Translations under genes and position numbers: made by a program
From: Lysobacter sp. K5869
GTDB lineage: Bacteria > Pseudomonadota > Gammaproteobacteria > Xanthomonadales > Xanthomonadaceae
Direction: 5' to 3'
NCBI RefSeq assembly: GCF_018847975.1
Contig: NZ_CP072597.1
Coordinates: 2,023,001 to 2,087,000 of the forward strand
Length of the DNA stretch: 64,000 nucleotides
The notes under the pieces: generated by a model
What the model saw: the letters and a program-made list of their open reading frames with translations, nothing else
Databases searched by the model: none
Told to the model about the DNA's origin: nothing
Shown here: one piece after another, positions 41,501 to 51,956 of the stretch
Layout: each line of letters starts with the position of its first letter
How positions within the stretch are numbered: the first letter of the stretch is position 1

Positions 41501-44500
41501 TCAGGGGATGAAGTTGGCGACCAGCAGGACGCGGGCGAAAGCGGCGGCGCCGCCTTGCACGGTCACGTACCAGGTGCCCGACTGCGGCGTCATCGAAAAC
41601 ACCAGCTCGTTGTTGCTGCCGCTGCGGTTCGAGAACAGGTCGTAATCGGTAGCGGTCGGCTTCGCGCCGCGCTTGGCGTAAAGCGCGACGTCGCCGGTGC
41701 CGCCCTGGGTGGTGATGCGCAGGCCGCGCGCGCCCGCCGGGAGCGTCAGGCGGAAGGTCTTGGCTTCGCCGGCGGCGCCGCTGACTTCGACGAGCTTGGC
41801 GTTGGTCAGTTCGGGCGTGGTGTCCTGGGCGGTCACCGCCACGCTCGCCTCGGCCGTATCGTTGCCCACGACCTTATCCAGCGACGCCGTGCTGCCGGCG
41901 ACGGCGAGCTTGACGCTCTTGCCGGCCAGATCGGCGGTGGCGTTGGCGCTCAGCGCGAAGCTGGCGCTGGCGCCGTTGGCCAAGGCGGCGGCGTGGCAGG
42001 CCACCGAGGTCTTGCCGGTGGCGATTTGCGGCGCGTCGCAGGTCCAGTCGGCCGGTTTGGTCACGCTCAGCGACGGCAGTTCGGCGTCGAGGGCGAAGCC
42101 CACGCCGACCGCGTCCGCGCGGCCCGGGCCGTGGTTGGTCGCGGTCGCGGTGTAGCCCAGGTTCTGGCCCACTTCCACCGAAGCGGCGGTCGCGGCCGCG
42201 GTCACGCCGAGGTCGGCGGTTTCGCGCGGCACCAGATACGTCACCACCGGATCGTGGTCGGACAAGCGCGACGGCGAGTCGTCCAGATTGCGGTTGGTCT
42301 CCGGATAGTCGGCGTTGATGCGCGCATGGGCGAGGTGGATCGAGGCGGTGTTGACCACCAGTTCCTCGTTCACCAGCACGTGGTCCAGGCTCTGCGCCTG
42401 CCCGTCGAACACGAACGAATAACGGTCGCTCGGGTCGGCGATGCTGGCCAGGTTGATCAGGTTCGGCTCGACCAGGTCGGCGCCGTCGCCGGTCACCGCG
42501 GTGGTGTCGTCCGGGCTCGGCGTGCCGGCCACGGTGTTCATCACGTCGACCAGACCGTCGTTGAACTCGAACGCGTTGAAGTCGCCGAGCGTGATCAGGC
42601 GCGTGGCCGGATTGCTGGTCTGGCGCTGGTTGAGGTAGGTCGCCAGGAATTCGGCCTGACGCTGGCGCTTGAGGCGCACGCGGTTGCCGTTGTCGGAGGC
42701 TTCCTCGGCGCCGCCGAGCGAGCGCTGGTGCACCAGCACCACGCTGATCGGGAAATCGCGGCCGTCGGCGTAATGGACGATCGCGTCCAACGCCAGCGGC
42801 GGACGGTCGTTGAGCAGCGCGGGCTTGTTGTCCGGCTGCGTCCACATCTCGTCCTTGCCGATCTGCGCCACCGCGGTCACTTCCACGCGCGGCTTGCCCG
42901 GCGCGACTTCCGCGGTCTTGACCAGATAGCCCACGTCGATGCCGCCGATGTCGTTGCCTTCTTGCAGGTAGGCGACGTAGTTCGGATTCGGCCGGCCGTT
43001 GGCGACGGCGTCGTCGTTGATGGTGGTGGCGATGTCCTGCAGCGTGGTCAGGTTCTCCATTTCGACCGTGCCGAGGATGTCGGGCAGCTTGAGGTAGTCG
43101 CGGATGCCGATCAGCGCCTTCTTCTTGCGCTTGGCGTAGGCGGCCGCGCTGATGACGGTGTCGTCGCCGGAGTTCTTCACCGTATCGAAGAAGCGCTCCA
43201 TGTTGTAAGCGGCGACCGAGACGGCGTTCGGGTCGACGTTCTCGACGGCCGGGCGCGGCTGCGGGCCGGGGGTGACCGAGACCGACGCGGTCGGATCGAT
43301 CAGCAGCGTGTAGCGGCGGAAGCCGTAATCCAGCGGGCCGGTCATGCCGGTGATGATCGCGCCGGCGGCGACGTCGAGCTTGGGCGCGCCGAGGCCGTCG
43401 CTGTCGACGGTCATCAGTTCCGGGTTGCCGTCCCAGCGCGGAATCGGCGGGATGCTGCCGGCCGGCGGATTGTCGCCGGGCTGGATGCCGGGTTCGCGGA
43501 ACGGACGCGGCACATCGCCGATCACGCCGTGGAAGATGCCGTTGCTGACGCCGGTGGCGGTGGGCTCGTCGGTGCTGCCCTTGGTCGGCGCGGTCACCTT
43601 GAAGCTCTGGATCGCCACGCGCATGCCTTCGAACGGCTCCAGCGCGTCGAGCGGCGAGGTCGGCAGCACCGTCGGCAGCACCACCGGAACCGGCAGCGGC
43701 GCGGTACCGATCGCGGCGTAGGAGGCGAAGGTCAATTCGGTGTACGGCAACTGGCCGGTGCCGGCCGGAACGAACTCGGCGATCTTGGCGGACACGCGCA
43801 CGCGCTTGCCGACGGCGGCCGAATCGGTGGGCGCGGCGCTGGTGAACACGAACACGCCTTCGGAGGTCATCGGATCGGCATCGGCTTCCGCGTCGGTGGT
43901 TTGCAGGAAGAAGCCGTTGCTCTTGCGGCCGGTGACCACGCCTTCGGTGGTGACGGTCAGGCCGACCAGCGGCGAGGTCGCGCCGTTGCCCTGGATGTCG
44001 TGGACCGGGGTGACCGGGGTGTCGTCGTCGACGATGGTCGCGCTGGCTTCCGGCGCCGAGGTGCGCGCGCCGACCAGGTTGCTCAGGCGCAGCTTGAAGT
44101 TCTCGAACGGCTCGGCTTCGGTGTCGCCGTTGACGTTGACGGTGATGGTCGCGCTGCTCTGGCCCTGCGGGATCGAGCCGGCGAGATTGGTCAGCGCGGC
44201 GAAGTCGCCGCTGGCCGCGATGGCGGTGCCGTCGACGGTCGACGCCGTCCAGCTCACGCCGCCGGCGCCGGCCGGTTCGCTCAGGGTCACGGTGAAGACG
44301 AACGCGGTGGTGCCGCTGTTGCCTTCGAGTTGTTCGACGCCGGTGATGGCGAGGGTGGGCAGGGTGGGGCCGCCGCAGACGACAGCCGAGGTTGCGCTGT
44401 TTCGCGCAGTCACGCTGGCCGAGTCGGTCGCGGTGAAATCGGCGCCGTTGTTGTCGGTATCGGTGCAGCCTTCGCCCTTGCGCACCGCCATGGTGGTGGC

Positions 44501-44983
44501 GCTGATGACCGGCGCGGGCGTGTTGCCTTCGGAGCAGTTGGCCGTGCCCACGCCGAGCAAGTCGATCGTGCCGGTCGGGCAGCTGCCGCTAAGCGCGGCG
44601 GTGCTGCTGACCAGCGCCAACTTGAAGCTCGTGGCGCTCATGGCCAGCGTGCCGCTCGCATCCGCGGTCGGCAAGGGAATTTGTTGGCCGCCGGTGCCGC
44701 CGGCTTCCTTGATCAGGTAGTACCCGCCGGGCGCGATGCTGCCGGTGAGCGGGGTGGTGCTCCAGCTAGTGCCGGCCGCGGAGGCGTACTGCACGCTCCA
44801 GCCGGTCAGATTGACTGCCGTACTGCCGTTGTTGTGCAGTTCGATGTAGTCGTTCGTGTACTTGCTGCCGGTATTGCCGCCGCCCCCGTACGCCTGACTG
44901 ATCACCACCTGCGCCTGCGCCGACCCGGCGGCGGCGAAAGCCAGCACCGATACCGCCAACAGGCGGCCCCGTAACTTGTCCAT
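41501..44983 (-). CDS. secreted ExeM/NucH-type extracellular nuclease, intact active site
   Basis: A 1160-residue secreted nuclease: signal peptide about 1-24, lamin-tail domain, Calx-beta domain, OB-like segment (IQGNGATSPLVG), EEP domain, DUF11-like domain and, unlike its neighbours, a C-terminal PPC-type beta domain (~1055-1160, GTWYVTVQGG). EEP residues are all present: VEMENL, GDFN (Asp801, Asn803), SLDHVLVN (Asp867) and SDHDP (Asp909, His910). It should degrade extracellular DNA. GGGGAG precedes the ATG at 44983. The next paralogue starts 221 bases upstream. Confidence 0.92.
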   Translation of the reverse strand: MDKLRGRLLAVSVLAFAAAGSAQAQVVISQAYGGGGNTGSKYTNDYIELHNNGSTAVNLTGWSVQYASAAGTSWSTTPLTGSIAPGGYYLIKEAGGTGGQQIPLPTADASGTLAMSATSFKLALVSSTAALSGSCPTGTIDLLGVGTANCSEGNTPAPVISATTMAVRKGEGCTDTDNNGADFTATDSASVTARNSATSAVVCGGPTLPTLAITGVEQLEGNSGTTAFVFTVTLSEPAGAGGVSWTASTVDGTAIAASGDFAALTNLAGSIPQGQSSATITVNVNGDTEAEPFENFKLRLSNLVGARTSAPEASATIVDDDTPVTPVHDIQGNGATSPLVGLTVTTEGVVTGRKSNGFFLQTTDAEADADPMTSEGVFVFTSAAPTDSAAVGKRVRVSAKIAEFVPAGTGQLPYTELTFASYAAIGTAPLPVPVVLPTVLPTSPLDALEPFEGMRVAIQSFKVTAPTKGSTDEPTATGVSNGIFHGVIGDVPRPFREPGIQPGDNPPAGSIPPIPRWDGNPELMTVDSDGLGAPKLDVAAGAIITGMTGPLDYGFRRYTLLIDPTASVSVTPGPQPRPAVENVDPNAVSVAAYNMERFFDTVKNSGDDTVISAAAYAKRKKKALIGIRDYLKLPDILGTVEMENLTTLQDIATTINDDAVANGRPNPNYVAYLQEGNDIGGIDVGYLVKTAEVAPGKPRVEVTAVAQIGKDEMWTQPDNKPALLNDRPPLALDAIVHYADGRDFPISVVLVHQRSLGGAEEASDNGNRVRLKRQRQAEFLATYLNQRQTSNPATRLITLGDFNAFEFNDGLVDVMNTVAGTPSPDDTTAVTGDGADLVEPNLINLASIADPSDRYSFVFDGQAQSLDHVLVNEELVVNTASIHLAHARINADYPETNRNLDDSPSRLSDHDPVVTYLVPRETADLGVTAAATAASVEVGQNLGYTATATNHGPGRADAVGVGFALDAELPSLSVTKPADWTCDAPQIATGKTSVACHAAALANGASASFALSANATADLAGKSVKLAVAGSTASLDKVVGNDTAEASVAVTAQDTTPELTNAKLVEVSGAAGEAKTFRLTLPAGARGLRITTQGGTGDVALYAKRGAKPTATDYDLFSNRSGSNNELVFSMTPQSGTWYVTVQGGAAAFARVLLVANFIP

Positions 44984-45148
44984 GTTGCTCCCCATTTTGA
45001 GTACCCGCCGAACCCCTTCGGCGGATAGACGATTGTGCCCGAAGTGTGCGCAGACGGGATTGCAGTGTGATGACCTTGGCGAAATTGCCGTGATTTTCAG
45101 CGCGTTAGCTGCCTGAATGGGACGAAGGCGGGAACGATCGCCACGAGG

Positions 45149-45182
45149 CAAAACACCGGCCCCGGCGCGAGGCCGGGGCCGG
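45149..45182 (-). terminator. terminator of nuclease paralogue 3
   Basis: An 11-bp GC stem (arms 45156-45166 and 45172-45182) is followed on the minus strand by TGTTTTG, a weaker T-run, 23 bases after the stop. Confidence 0.7.
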
Positions 45183-45204
45183 ATCGAGGCGTCGCGGACG
45201 CCGG

Positions 45205-48200
45205 TCAGGGCGTCGGCGCGCCGCCGGCGCCGGGGTCGGCCGGCGGGGTCACCTGCTGATAACCGACGGCGCGGTCGTTCGACGAATCGGCGTCGTAGCT
45301 CTGCGCGCTCACCGACGCGGCCAGCGGAATCGACCAGCCGACCATGCCCGCCGCGGTCGGCGCGTCGATCTCGAACAGATCGCTCACGTTCGCCGGCAGG
45401 CTCGGCGCGGTGCAGGCCACCGAGGTCGCGTTGTCGCTGACCGTCGGCGCCGAGCAGGTCCACTGCGGCGACGGCGGAGTCACGTGCAAGTCGCCGTCGG
45501 GCGTGGACGAGGCGAAGGCGATGGCGACCGAGCGCGCCGCGCCGGGGCCGTCGTTGCGCAGCGCCGCGCGGTAACGCAGGCGTTCGCCCAACGCCACCGA
45601 TGCCGCGTCGGCGGATTCGACTTGCACCGACAATTCGGCGCGCACCCGCGACACCCACGAAATCCGCAGCGGATCGCTCGAGGCCGCGCGCGCCGGCGTG
45701 CTCGCGTCGTCGTGCAGGATCGCCGGGAAATCGGCGTTGATGCGCGCATGCTGCACGCGCACCTGATCGCTGGCGAGCACGAACTCTTCGCTCAACAACG
45801 CATGCCGGGTGCTTTGCGCATTGCCTTGTTCGACCGAGGAATAACGGCGTTGCGCGTCGTTGAGGCTGTCGGCCTGGATCAGATCCGGCTGCACCCAATC
45901 CTGGCCGTCGGGCACCGACGTGCTCAGGTCCGGCCCCGGCGTGCCGGCGATGGCGTTGACCGTATCGACATAGCCGTCGCTGAACGCGAAGTCGTCGAAA
46001 TCGCCGAGCACCAGCAGTTGCGGCTTGGCGCCGTTGAAGGTCTGGTTCTGGCGCTGATTGAGATAACCGGCGAGGAACTCGGCCTGACGCTGCCGGCGCA
46101 CGCGCACGCCCTCGACGCCCGGATCGGCGTTGGCCGGGACGCTTTCGCTGTCGGCGCGTCCGTCCATGCCGACCAGCACCGCGGTCAGCGGCACGCTGCC
46201 GCCGTCGGCCAGATGCACGGTGGCGTCGAGCGCCAGCGGCGGATGCGTGTACAGCGGGCCCGAACCTTCCCAGGCGACGTTGGCGCCGATGGGCTGCACA
46301 TTGACGTGGTCCACGCGCGGCAGGCCGGCGCTTTGCTCGGTCCCGGTTTTGTACAAGAAAGCGAGATTGAGGCCGCGCGGATCCCTGCCCTCGAAGGTGT
46401 AGAACTGATAGTGCGGCAGCGGCTCGCCGGCTTCGCTGGCGAGCGCGTCGATGCGCATGCTCAGGTTCTGCAGCGCGTTGCCTTCCACGCCGCCGAGCGC
46501 GACCAGGTCCGGCGCGCCGAGCGAGCGCAGGATGCCGAGCGCGGCCTTGCGCAGATTGCGTTCGTACGCGGCCGCGGTCGGCACTTCGTCGGCGTAGCGC
46601 GGGTCGTCCTGGACGTCGAACAAACGCTCCAGATCGTAGTACGCGACGCTGAGCGCGCGATCGGCCGGCAGCGGCGGCAGCGGCGCGCTGTCCGGCGCGC
46701 CGTCGCGATCTTCGTCGGCGCCGCGCGGCGCCACGCCGGGCGCGGTCGTCGTCGGCTTGCCGTCGCCGCTCATCAACAAGGTGTAGCGGCCGTTGCGCAG
46801 GCTCAGCACGCCGCCGGCGTCGCGCAGCTTGGCTTCGCTGGCCACTTGCAGCGGGCCGGCGCCCGAAGTGGAACTGTCGATGGCGATCACTTCCGGGTTG
46901 CCGTCCCACAGAGGCAGCAGCGGCGCGTTGGCCGAATCGTTGGGATTCTGCGGCCGCACGCGCAGGCCCGGTTCGCGCTGCGGACGCGCCGGCATCGGCG
47001 CGGTCATCGGCATGGACACGACATGGAACACGCCGTCGCTGATCGTGGTGTCCTGACCGGCGACGATGCGTCCGCCGGTCGGGCCGACCACGCGCAGGTC
47101 GCTGGACAGGCGCACGCGCATGCCTTCGACGCGTTCGAGTTCCTGAGTCGGGTCCGGCGGCAAAACGCCGAGCCATTGCAGCGCGGGCAAGCTCGCCGCG
47201 CCGAGCGTTTCCACCGTCGGCGAACCGCCGAGCGCGGTGAGCGTGGCGGCGGGCGTGGCCGGGTCCGGCGCGTATTCGAGCACCGTGCCCGACACGCGCA
47301 CGCGCTGGCCGACCAGCGCCGGATCGCCGGCTTGTCCGGTTTGCACGAACAGCGCGTCGGAGGTGGCCGGATCGCCGTCGGCGTCGGGGCCGTCGTTCTG
47401 CACGAACAACCCGTCGGCGACGGCCGCGGTGACGACGCCGATCACCGAGGCCGCTTGTCCGAGCATCGGCGATTGCGCGCCGCGGCCTTGCACCGCGCCG
47501 ATCGGCAGGATCGGGACATCGTCGTTGAGGATGGTGGCCTTGGCCTTGAGCACGCCGTCGGCGTCGGTGGTCACGCCGGGCGTCACCGCCTGCATGTGCA
47601 GCTCGAAGGTTTCGTCGGCTTCGACGATGCGGTCGCCGAGCACCGCCACGGCGACGGTGGTGGAGACCGCGCCTTCGGCGATCGTGCCGTTGATCGGCGC
47701 GATCGGGTCGAAGTCTTGCCCGGCGAGCGCGCTGCCCGGGTTGGTGTTGAAGCGGAACGTCACCCCGCCGGCCGGCGCGGCGCGGTTGAGCTTGACGGTG
47801 AATACGAAGGCGGTGCGGTTGCTGTCGCCTTCGGCCTGGGCGATGTCGGCCACGCTCAGCGCGAGCGGCGGCAGCGGGCCGCACGCGCGCGCAGGCGACT
47901 GCGAGCTGCGCGGCGCCGGCGCGCCGACGGCGAAGTCGGCCGAATCGATGTCGGTGTCGCGGCAACCCTCGTCGCCGCGCAGCAAGGCATCGCGCGCGGG
48001 CGCGGCCAGCGCCGGGGCCGTGCCGCAGCGCGCGACCGAGCCGTAGACCACGCGGTCGCGCGCGCCGGTCGGGCATTGTCCGCTCAGCGTGCGGTTTTCG
48101 CTGACCACGGCGACGCGGCCGCCGGTGTTGTTGAGGCTCCAAGGGACCTGCAGATCCGGCGTCGGCAACGGCGCGCGGCCGGCGCTCGGATTGCCGGTGG

Positions 48201-48477
48201 CGATCAGGTAATAGCCGCCCGGCGCGATGCTCCCGCGCAGCGAGCTGCGCAGCCAATTGCCGGCGGTGTTGGTGGGGTTGGACTGCAGCGACCAAGCGTC
48301 CAGCGCCACCGCGTCCCCGCCGGTGTTGTGCAGTTCGATGTAGTTGCCGCGATAGGGCGACGCGGTGGGGGAACCGGCGCCGGCGTAGATCTGGCTGACG
48401 ACGATTTCGGCGCGGGCGGTACCGGCCAGGGCCAAGGCGATACCGGCCGCGAGGGCGCGGCTAGCGAGTGAGTGCAT
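45205..48477 (-). CDS. secreted ExeM-like nuclease homologue, catalytic motifs lost
   Basis: A 1090-residue secreted paralogue: signal peptide about 1-23, lamin-tail domain ([11 protein letters not shown]), Calx-beta domain, OB-like segment ([12 protein letters not shown]), EEP-derived domain and a DUF11-like tail. Compared with the middle paralogue, GDFN is GDFD (Asp828), the LDH position is Arg891 (STRHALLS) and SDHDP is replaced by SSDP (Ser933, Ser934). It is therefore unlikely to cut DNA as an EEP enzyme, and may bind DNA or surfaces. It is the first gene of the cluster, with an AAGGGG site before the ATG. Confidence 0.86.
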   Translation of the reverse strand: MHSLASRALAAGIALALAGTARAEIVVSQIYAGAGSPTASPYRGNYIELHNTGGDAVALDAWSLQSNPTNTAGNWLRSSLRGSIAPGGYYLIATGNPSAGRAPLPTPDLQVPWSLNNTGGRVAVVSENRTLSGQCPTGARDRVVYGSVARCGTAPALAAPARDALLRGDEGCRDTDIDSADFAVGAPAPRSSQSPARACGPLPPLALSVADIAQAEGDSNRTAFVFTVKLNRAAPAGGVTFRFNTNPGSALAGQDFDPIAPINGTIAEGAVSTTVAVAVLGDRIVEADETFELHMQAVTPGVTTDADGVLKAKATILNDDVPILPIGAVQGRGAQSPMLGQAASVIGVVTAAVADGLFVQNDGPDADGDPATSDALFVQTGQAGDPALVGQRVRVSGTVLEYAPDPATPAATLTALGGSPTVETLGAASLPALQWLGVLPPDPTQELERVEGMRVRLSSDLRVVGPTGGRIVAGQDTTISDGVFHVVSMPMTAPMPARPQREPGLRVRPQNPNDSANAPLLPLWDGNPEVIAIDSSTSGAGPLQVASEAKLRDAGGVLSLRNGRYTLLMSGDGKPTTTAPGVAPRGADEDRDGAPDSAPLPPLPADRALSVAYYDLERLFDVQDDPRYADEVPTAAAYERNLRKAALGILRSLGAPDLVALGGVEGNALQNLSMRIDALASEAGEPLPHYQFYTFEGRDPRGLNLAFLYKTGTEQSAGLPRVDHVNVQPIGANVAWEGSGPLYTHPPLALDATVHLADGGSVPLTAVLVGMDGRADSESVPANADPGVEGVRVRRQRQAEFLAGYLNQRQNQTFNGAKPQLLVLGDFDDFAFSDGYVDTVNAIAGTPGPDLSTSVPDGQDWVQPDLIQADSLNDAQRRYSSVEQGNAQSTRHALLSEEFVLASDQVRVQHARINADFPAILHDDASTPARAASSDPLRISWVSRVRAELSVQVESADAASVALGERLRYRAALRNDGPGAARSVAIAFASSTPDGDLHVTPPSPQWTCSAPTVSDNATSVACTAPSLPANVSDLFEIDAPTAAGMVGWSIPLAASVSAQSYDADSSNDRAVGYQQVTPPADPGAGGAPTP

Positions 48478-48723
48478 GAAGTCCCCTTGAGAATGAGCCC
48501 GCGGCCGGTCGCGCGCCGCTGCGCGCGGTGGCGGGCAGGCGCGGCCATTGTCGCGCTCGGACGTCGCACGGCGCGCGACCGCGTGACCGCCGTCGCGTCG
48601 GGCGGGCGGGGCCGGCGCGGCCGGCGGCGGGGCGTTTTGCGCAGTCCGGGCGCTGGCCCGGCGCGGTCCGGCGCCGGCCCGGATGCGCTACGCTTTGCGC
48701 CCCTGCTGCGAGCCCCGCCGACG

Positions 48724-49608
48724 ATGTCCGTAGAGAAGAACCAGCGCGAACTGGAAAGCGGTATCCATACCGACCTGCAGGGGCGCATCACCTACGGCGG
48801 CTATCTGCAACTGGACAAGCTGCTCTCGGCGCAGCGCCCGCTGTCGCAGCCGGGCCATCACGACGAGATGCTCTTCATCGTCCAGCATCAGGTCTCCGAG
48901 CTGTGGATGAAGCTGGTCATCCACGAACTCAGCGCCGCGCTCGAACACTTGCGTCGCGATCAGGTCTGGCAATGCCAGAAGGTGCTGGCGCGCTGCAAGC
49001 AAGTGCTGCGGCAACTGACCGAGCAATGGTCGGTGCTGGAGACGCTGACGCCGTCGGAGTACATGGGCTTCCGCGAAACCCTGGGGCCGTCTTCGGGCTT
49101 CCAGTCGCTGCAGTACCGCACCATCGAGTTCATGCTCGGCAACAAGAACGAAGCGATGCTCAAGGTGTTCGCGCACGATCCGCAGGGGCAGGCGACGCTG
49201 GAGCGCGCGCTGGCCGCGCCGAGCCTGTACGACGAATTCCTGATGTATCTGGCGCGCTTCGGCCATCCGGTGCCGGCCGCGCATCTGCAACGCGACTGGC
49301 GCCGGCCGCACGTGGCCGACGCCGATCTGCAGCCGGTGTTCGAGCGCATCTACGAGAACACCGACGTGTACTGGCGCGAGTACGCGCTGTGCGAGGATCT
49401 GGTCGATCTGGAAACCCAGTTCCAGCTGTGGCGCTTCCGCCACATGCGCACGGTGATGCGCATCATCGGCTTCAAGCGCGGCACCGGCGGGTCGAGCGGG
49501 GTCGGGTTCCTGAAACAAGCGCTGGAGCTGACGTTCTTCCCGGAGCTGTTCTCGGTGCGCACGACGATCGGGCCGGCCGGGGGCTACGGCGCTTCGAGCG
49601 GCGACTGA
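48724..49608 (+). CDS. kynA: tryptophan 2,3-dioxygenase
   Basis: A 294-residue heme dioxygenase opening the indole ring of L-tryptophan to N-formylkynurenine. His55 ([14 protein letters not shown]) and the heme ligand His240 ([12 protein letters not shown]) match the X. campestris enzyme numbering, and GTGGSSG forms the substrate loop. The ATG at 48724 gives [10 protein letters not shown]. It is divergent from the nuclease cluster; kynU and kynB are not in the window. Confidence 0.96.
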   Translation: MSVEKNQRELESGIHTDLQGRITYGGYLQLDKLLSAQRPLSQPGHHDEMLFIVQHQVSELWMKLVIHELSAALEHLRRDQVWQCQKVLARCKQVLRQLTEQWSVLETLTPSEYMGFRETLGPSSGFQSLQYRTIEFMLGNKNEAMLKVFAHDPQGQATLERALAAPSLYDEFLMYLARFGHPVPAAHLQRDWRRPHVADADLQPVFERIYENTDVYWREYALCEDLVDLETQFQLWRFRHMRTVMRIIGFKRGTGGSSGVGFLKQALELTFFPELFSVRTTIGPAGGYGASSGD

Positions 49609-50003
49609 GCGCGCATCGAAGCGGCGGGTTCGCCGGCGCTGGAGCCCTGGCGCCGCCCCGCGCAATCGCGGATAGAAAAGCGTCGGCCCCGAAATCCCCG
49701 CCAGCGGGGACGAAAGCGGCGCAGGCCCGCGGCGCGGCCGCGCGGCTCCCGCCGCCGTTCGCGCGGAACGATGACAGTTGTCACCCGTTGGCGGCAAGAA
49801 GCCTTCCCGAAGGCCGACATTCCCATCGCGAGCGCGCAAAAATCTTCCCCGTTCAGTCTGTTACGTGCGCAAATGTTGCGCCGCAGCAGGATTTGCGCGC
49901 CTTCACGAACGTTTGACGCCGCCCCCCTGTGCCGGTAAATCTCCCCGGCCCGTGCCGTCGGCGTGGGATTTTCATTCAGTTTCCACACGACAGGGGACAC
50001 CGC
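49609..50003. other. intergenic region upstream of the POT transporter
   Basis: 395 bases without a gene. The right part contains the transporter promoter (49913-49941); the left part shows no repeat or operator that I can support. Confidence 0.5.
49913..49941 (+). promoter_or_regulatory. sigma-70-type promoter of the POT transporter
   Basis: TTGACG (49913-49918), a 17-nt spacer and TAAATC (49936-49941) form a good vegetative promoter. Transcription would begin near 49948, giving a leader of about 56 nt. Confidence 0.7.
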
Positions 50004-51587
50004 ATGAGCGGAGCCGCGATACCGACCCAGGGCCAGGCGCCCATTCCCGAATTCCCGCAGCGCATGGGTCATCCCAAGCCGCTGTGGATGCTGTTCATGA
50101 CCGAATTCTGGGAGCGCTTCGCCTTCTACGGCATTCGCTGGGCGCTCGTGCTGTACATCGTCGCGCAGTTCTACAGCGGCGACTCGGCCGGCGAAGCGCC
50201 GGCCAACCGCGTCTACGGCGCTTACCTCGCGCTGGTCTACGCCGCGGCGATCTTCGGCGGCTACGTCGCCGACCGGATCTTGGGGTATCAACGCTCGATC
50301 CTGCTCGGCGCGGCGATCATGGCCACCGGCCTGTTCCTGATCGCGATTCCCAACGAACAGATCTTCAAGCTCGGCCTGGCCACCATCGTGGTCGGCAACG
50401 GTCTGTTCAAGCCCAACATCTCGACCATGGTCGGCAAGCTCTACGCGGTCGGCGACGAACGCCGCGACTCGGGCTTCACCATCTTCTATATGGGCATCAA
50501 CTGCGGCGGCTTCATCTCGCCGATCCTGACCGGCATCCTCGCCGAACAGGTGTTCGGCACCTCGGTGATGCCGGCCTACAAGATGGTGTTCCTGGCCTCC
50601 GGCGTGGGCATGCTGATCAGCCTGTTCTGGTTCTGGTTCGGCCGCCGCCAGCTCGAAGGCATCGGCCGTCCGCCGGCCGACAGCGCCGGCAAGCAGAAGG
50701 TGCTGTACGTGTTCCTCGCCGCGCTGGTCGCGATTCCGGCGGTGTACTTCCTGCTCGCGCTGGGCGCGGCGACCCTGCAGTGGATCCTGCTGGCGATGTT
50801 CCTGGGCCTGTGCGGCCTGCTGCTGGCGGAAGGCTTCCGCGAAGGCTCCAAGCAGCGCGACATGGTGATCGCGATGCTGATCATCTTCACCTTCAACATC
50901 CTGTTCTGGATGTTCTTCGAGCAGGCGGGCAGCTCCTTCACCTTCCTCGCCGACAAGATCGTCGACCGTCAGTTCAGCGGCGGCTTCGTGTTCCCGAACG
51001 CGTGGTTCCAGTCGGTCAACTCGCTGGCGATCATCGCCCTGGCGCCGATCATCGCCTGGATCTGGATCGCGATGCGCAAGGCCAACCCGTCGATCCCGCG
51101 CAAGTTCGGCCTGGGCCTGATCTTCAACGGCCTGGCGTTCCTGCTGCTGGTGGTGGTGCTGACCCCGCTGGTGGTCCCGGCCGCCGGCCTGGAGAGCCTG
51201 CCGTCGTGGCTGAAGTGGGCGCCGTCGGTGTCGCCGGATTCGGCGTTCCCGGCCGCCGCGGGCAAGATTCCGTTCTGGTCCTTGTTCATGGTCTACGTCA
51301 TCCAGTCCATCGGCGAGCTGTGCCTGTCGCCGATCGGCCTGTCGATGGTGACCAAGCTGGCGCCGGTGCGTCTGGTCGGCTTCGGCATGGGCGGCTGGTT
51401 CCTGTCGACCGGCATCGGCAACAACCTGTCGGGCATCTTCGCCGGCGTGGTCAGCGGCGAGAAGGGCATGGACACCTCGACCGCGCTGACCGGCTACGGC
51501 TTCGGCTTCCTGGTCCTGGTCGGCGCCGGCCTGCTGTTGTTCCTGATCGCGCCGCTGGTGCAGAAGCTGATGCACGGGGTGAAGTGA
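50004..51587 (+). CDS. POT-family proton-dependent oligopeptide transporter
   Basis: A 527-residue MFS-fold inner-membrane symporter for di- and tripeptides. The ExxER proton motif is in MTEFWERFAFYGIRW, and the PTR2 signature FYMGINCGGFISP and late GELCLSPIGLSMV are present. About 12-14 helices are visible. AGGGGA precedes the ATG. It suits a bacterium that digests protein outside the cell. A terminator follows at 51653. Confidence 0.93.
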   Translation: MSGAAIPTQGQAPIPEFPQRMGHPKPLWMLFMTEFWERFAFYGIRWALVLYIVAQFYSGDSAGEAPANRVYGAYLALVYAAAIFGGYVADRILGYQRSILLGAAIMATGLFLIAIPNEQIFKLGLATIVVGNGLFKPNISTMVGKLYAVGDERRDSGFTIFYMGINCGGFISPILTGILAEQVFGTSVMPAYKMVFLASGVGMLISLFWFWFGRRQLEGIGRPPADSAGKQKVLYVFLAALVAIPAVYFLLALGAATLQWILLAMFLGLCGLLLAEGFREGSKQRDMVIAMLIIFTFNILFWMFFEQAGSSFTFLADKIVDRQFSGGFVFPNAWFQSVNSLAIIALAPIIAWIWIAMRKANPSIPRKFGLGLIFNGLAFLLLVVVLTPLVVPAAGLESLPSWLKWAPSVSPDSAFPAAAGKIPFWSLFMVYVIQSIGELCLSPIGLSMVTKLAPVRLVGFGMGGWFLSTGIGNNLSGIFAGVVSGEKGMDTSTALTGYGFGFLVLVGAGLLLFLIAPLVQKLMHGVK

Positions 51588-51590
51588 GCG

Positions 51591-51650
51591 CGGTGCCGAT
51601 CCGAGCGGTGCAGCTCCGATCGGTGCCGCACCGATCAGTGCAGATTTGAG
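51591..51650 (+). repeat. four degenerate 15-bp tandem units
   Basis: Immediately after the transporter stop are four consecutive 15-nt units: CGGTGCCGATCCGAG, CGGTGCAGCTCCGAT, CGGTGCCGCACCGAT and CAGTGCAGATTTGAG. They end at the terminator stem. Confidence 0.7.
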
Positions 51651-51652
51651 CG

Positions 51653-51683
51653 CGAAAACGGCGGCCGACGGCCGCCGTTTTCG
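51653..51683. terminator. terminator of the POT transporter gene
   Basis: Perfect 13-bp arms (51653-51665 and 51671-51683) ending in TTTTCG with A on the opposite side. Confidence 0.85.
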
Positions 51684-51719
51684 TTTGCGGCGACGGCTTC
51701 AGCGAAAGGAGAACGAGCG

Positions 51720-51818
51720 ATGGGCGGACTGTTTCACTGGTTGATCTTGCTGGTCATGATCGGCGGCGTGGTCGGGATCGCGGCCTTGATCGTGTTCTTG
51801 TCGAACCGCCGCAAATGA
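51720..51818 (+). CDS. single-helix membrane microprotein (32 aa)
   Basis: A 32-residue peptide, MGGLFHWLILLVMIGGVVGI followed by AALIVFLSNRRK, is one transmembrane helix with a positive C-terminus. A good AAGGAG ribosome site lies 7-8 bases before the ATG. It follows the transporter terminator, so it should have its own transcript or readthrough. Function unknown; small helices like this often modulate a membrane partner. Confidence 0.6.
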   Translation: MGGLFHWLILLVMIGGVVGIAALIVFLSNRRK

Positions 51819-51840
51819 CCGCGTCGCTACGGTCGCCCCT

Positions 51841-51868
51841 GTAGGAGCGGCGCAAGCCGCGACCGCGC
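51841..51868 (+). repeat. single GTAG REP element
   Basis: GTAGGAGCGGCGCAAGCCGC begins at 51841, a one-base variant of the family seen at 10031, 21488, 61247 and 63078. No inverted partner is adjacent. Confidence 0.8.
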
Positions 51869-51956
51869 CCATTCGATTGCGGCGAAAGCGACCTGTCCCG
51901 TCGTCGCGGCGAAAGCTCCAAGCCGTCACTCGCCCCCATCCGTCATTCGCCCCCAT

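Noticed and set aside
41501..48295. A continuous minus-strand open frame of over 2200 codons spanning two nuclease genes
   Set aside because: Only 41501-44983 encodes the nuclease with signal peptide and domains. The upstream part is an out-of-frame reading of the neighbouring nuclease, a side effect of high GC, not a fusion protein.
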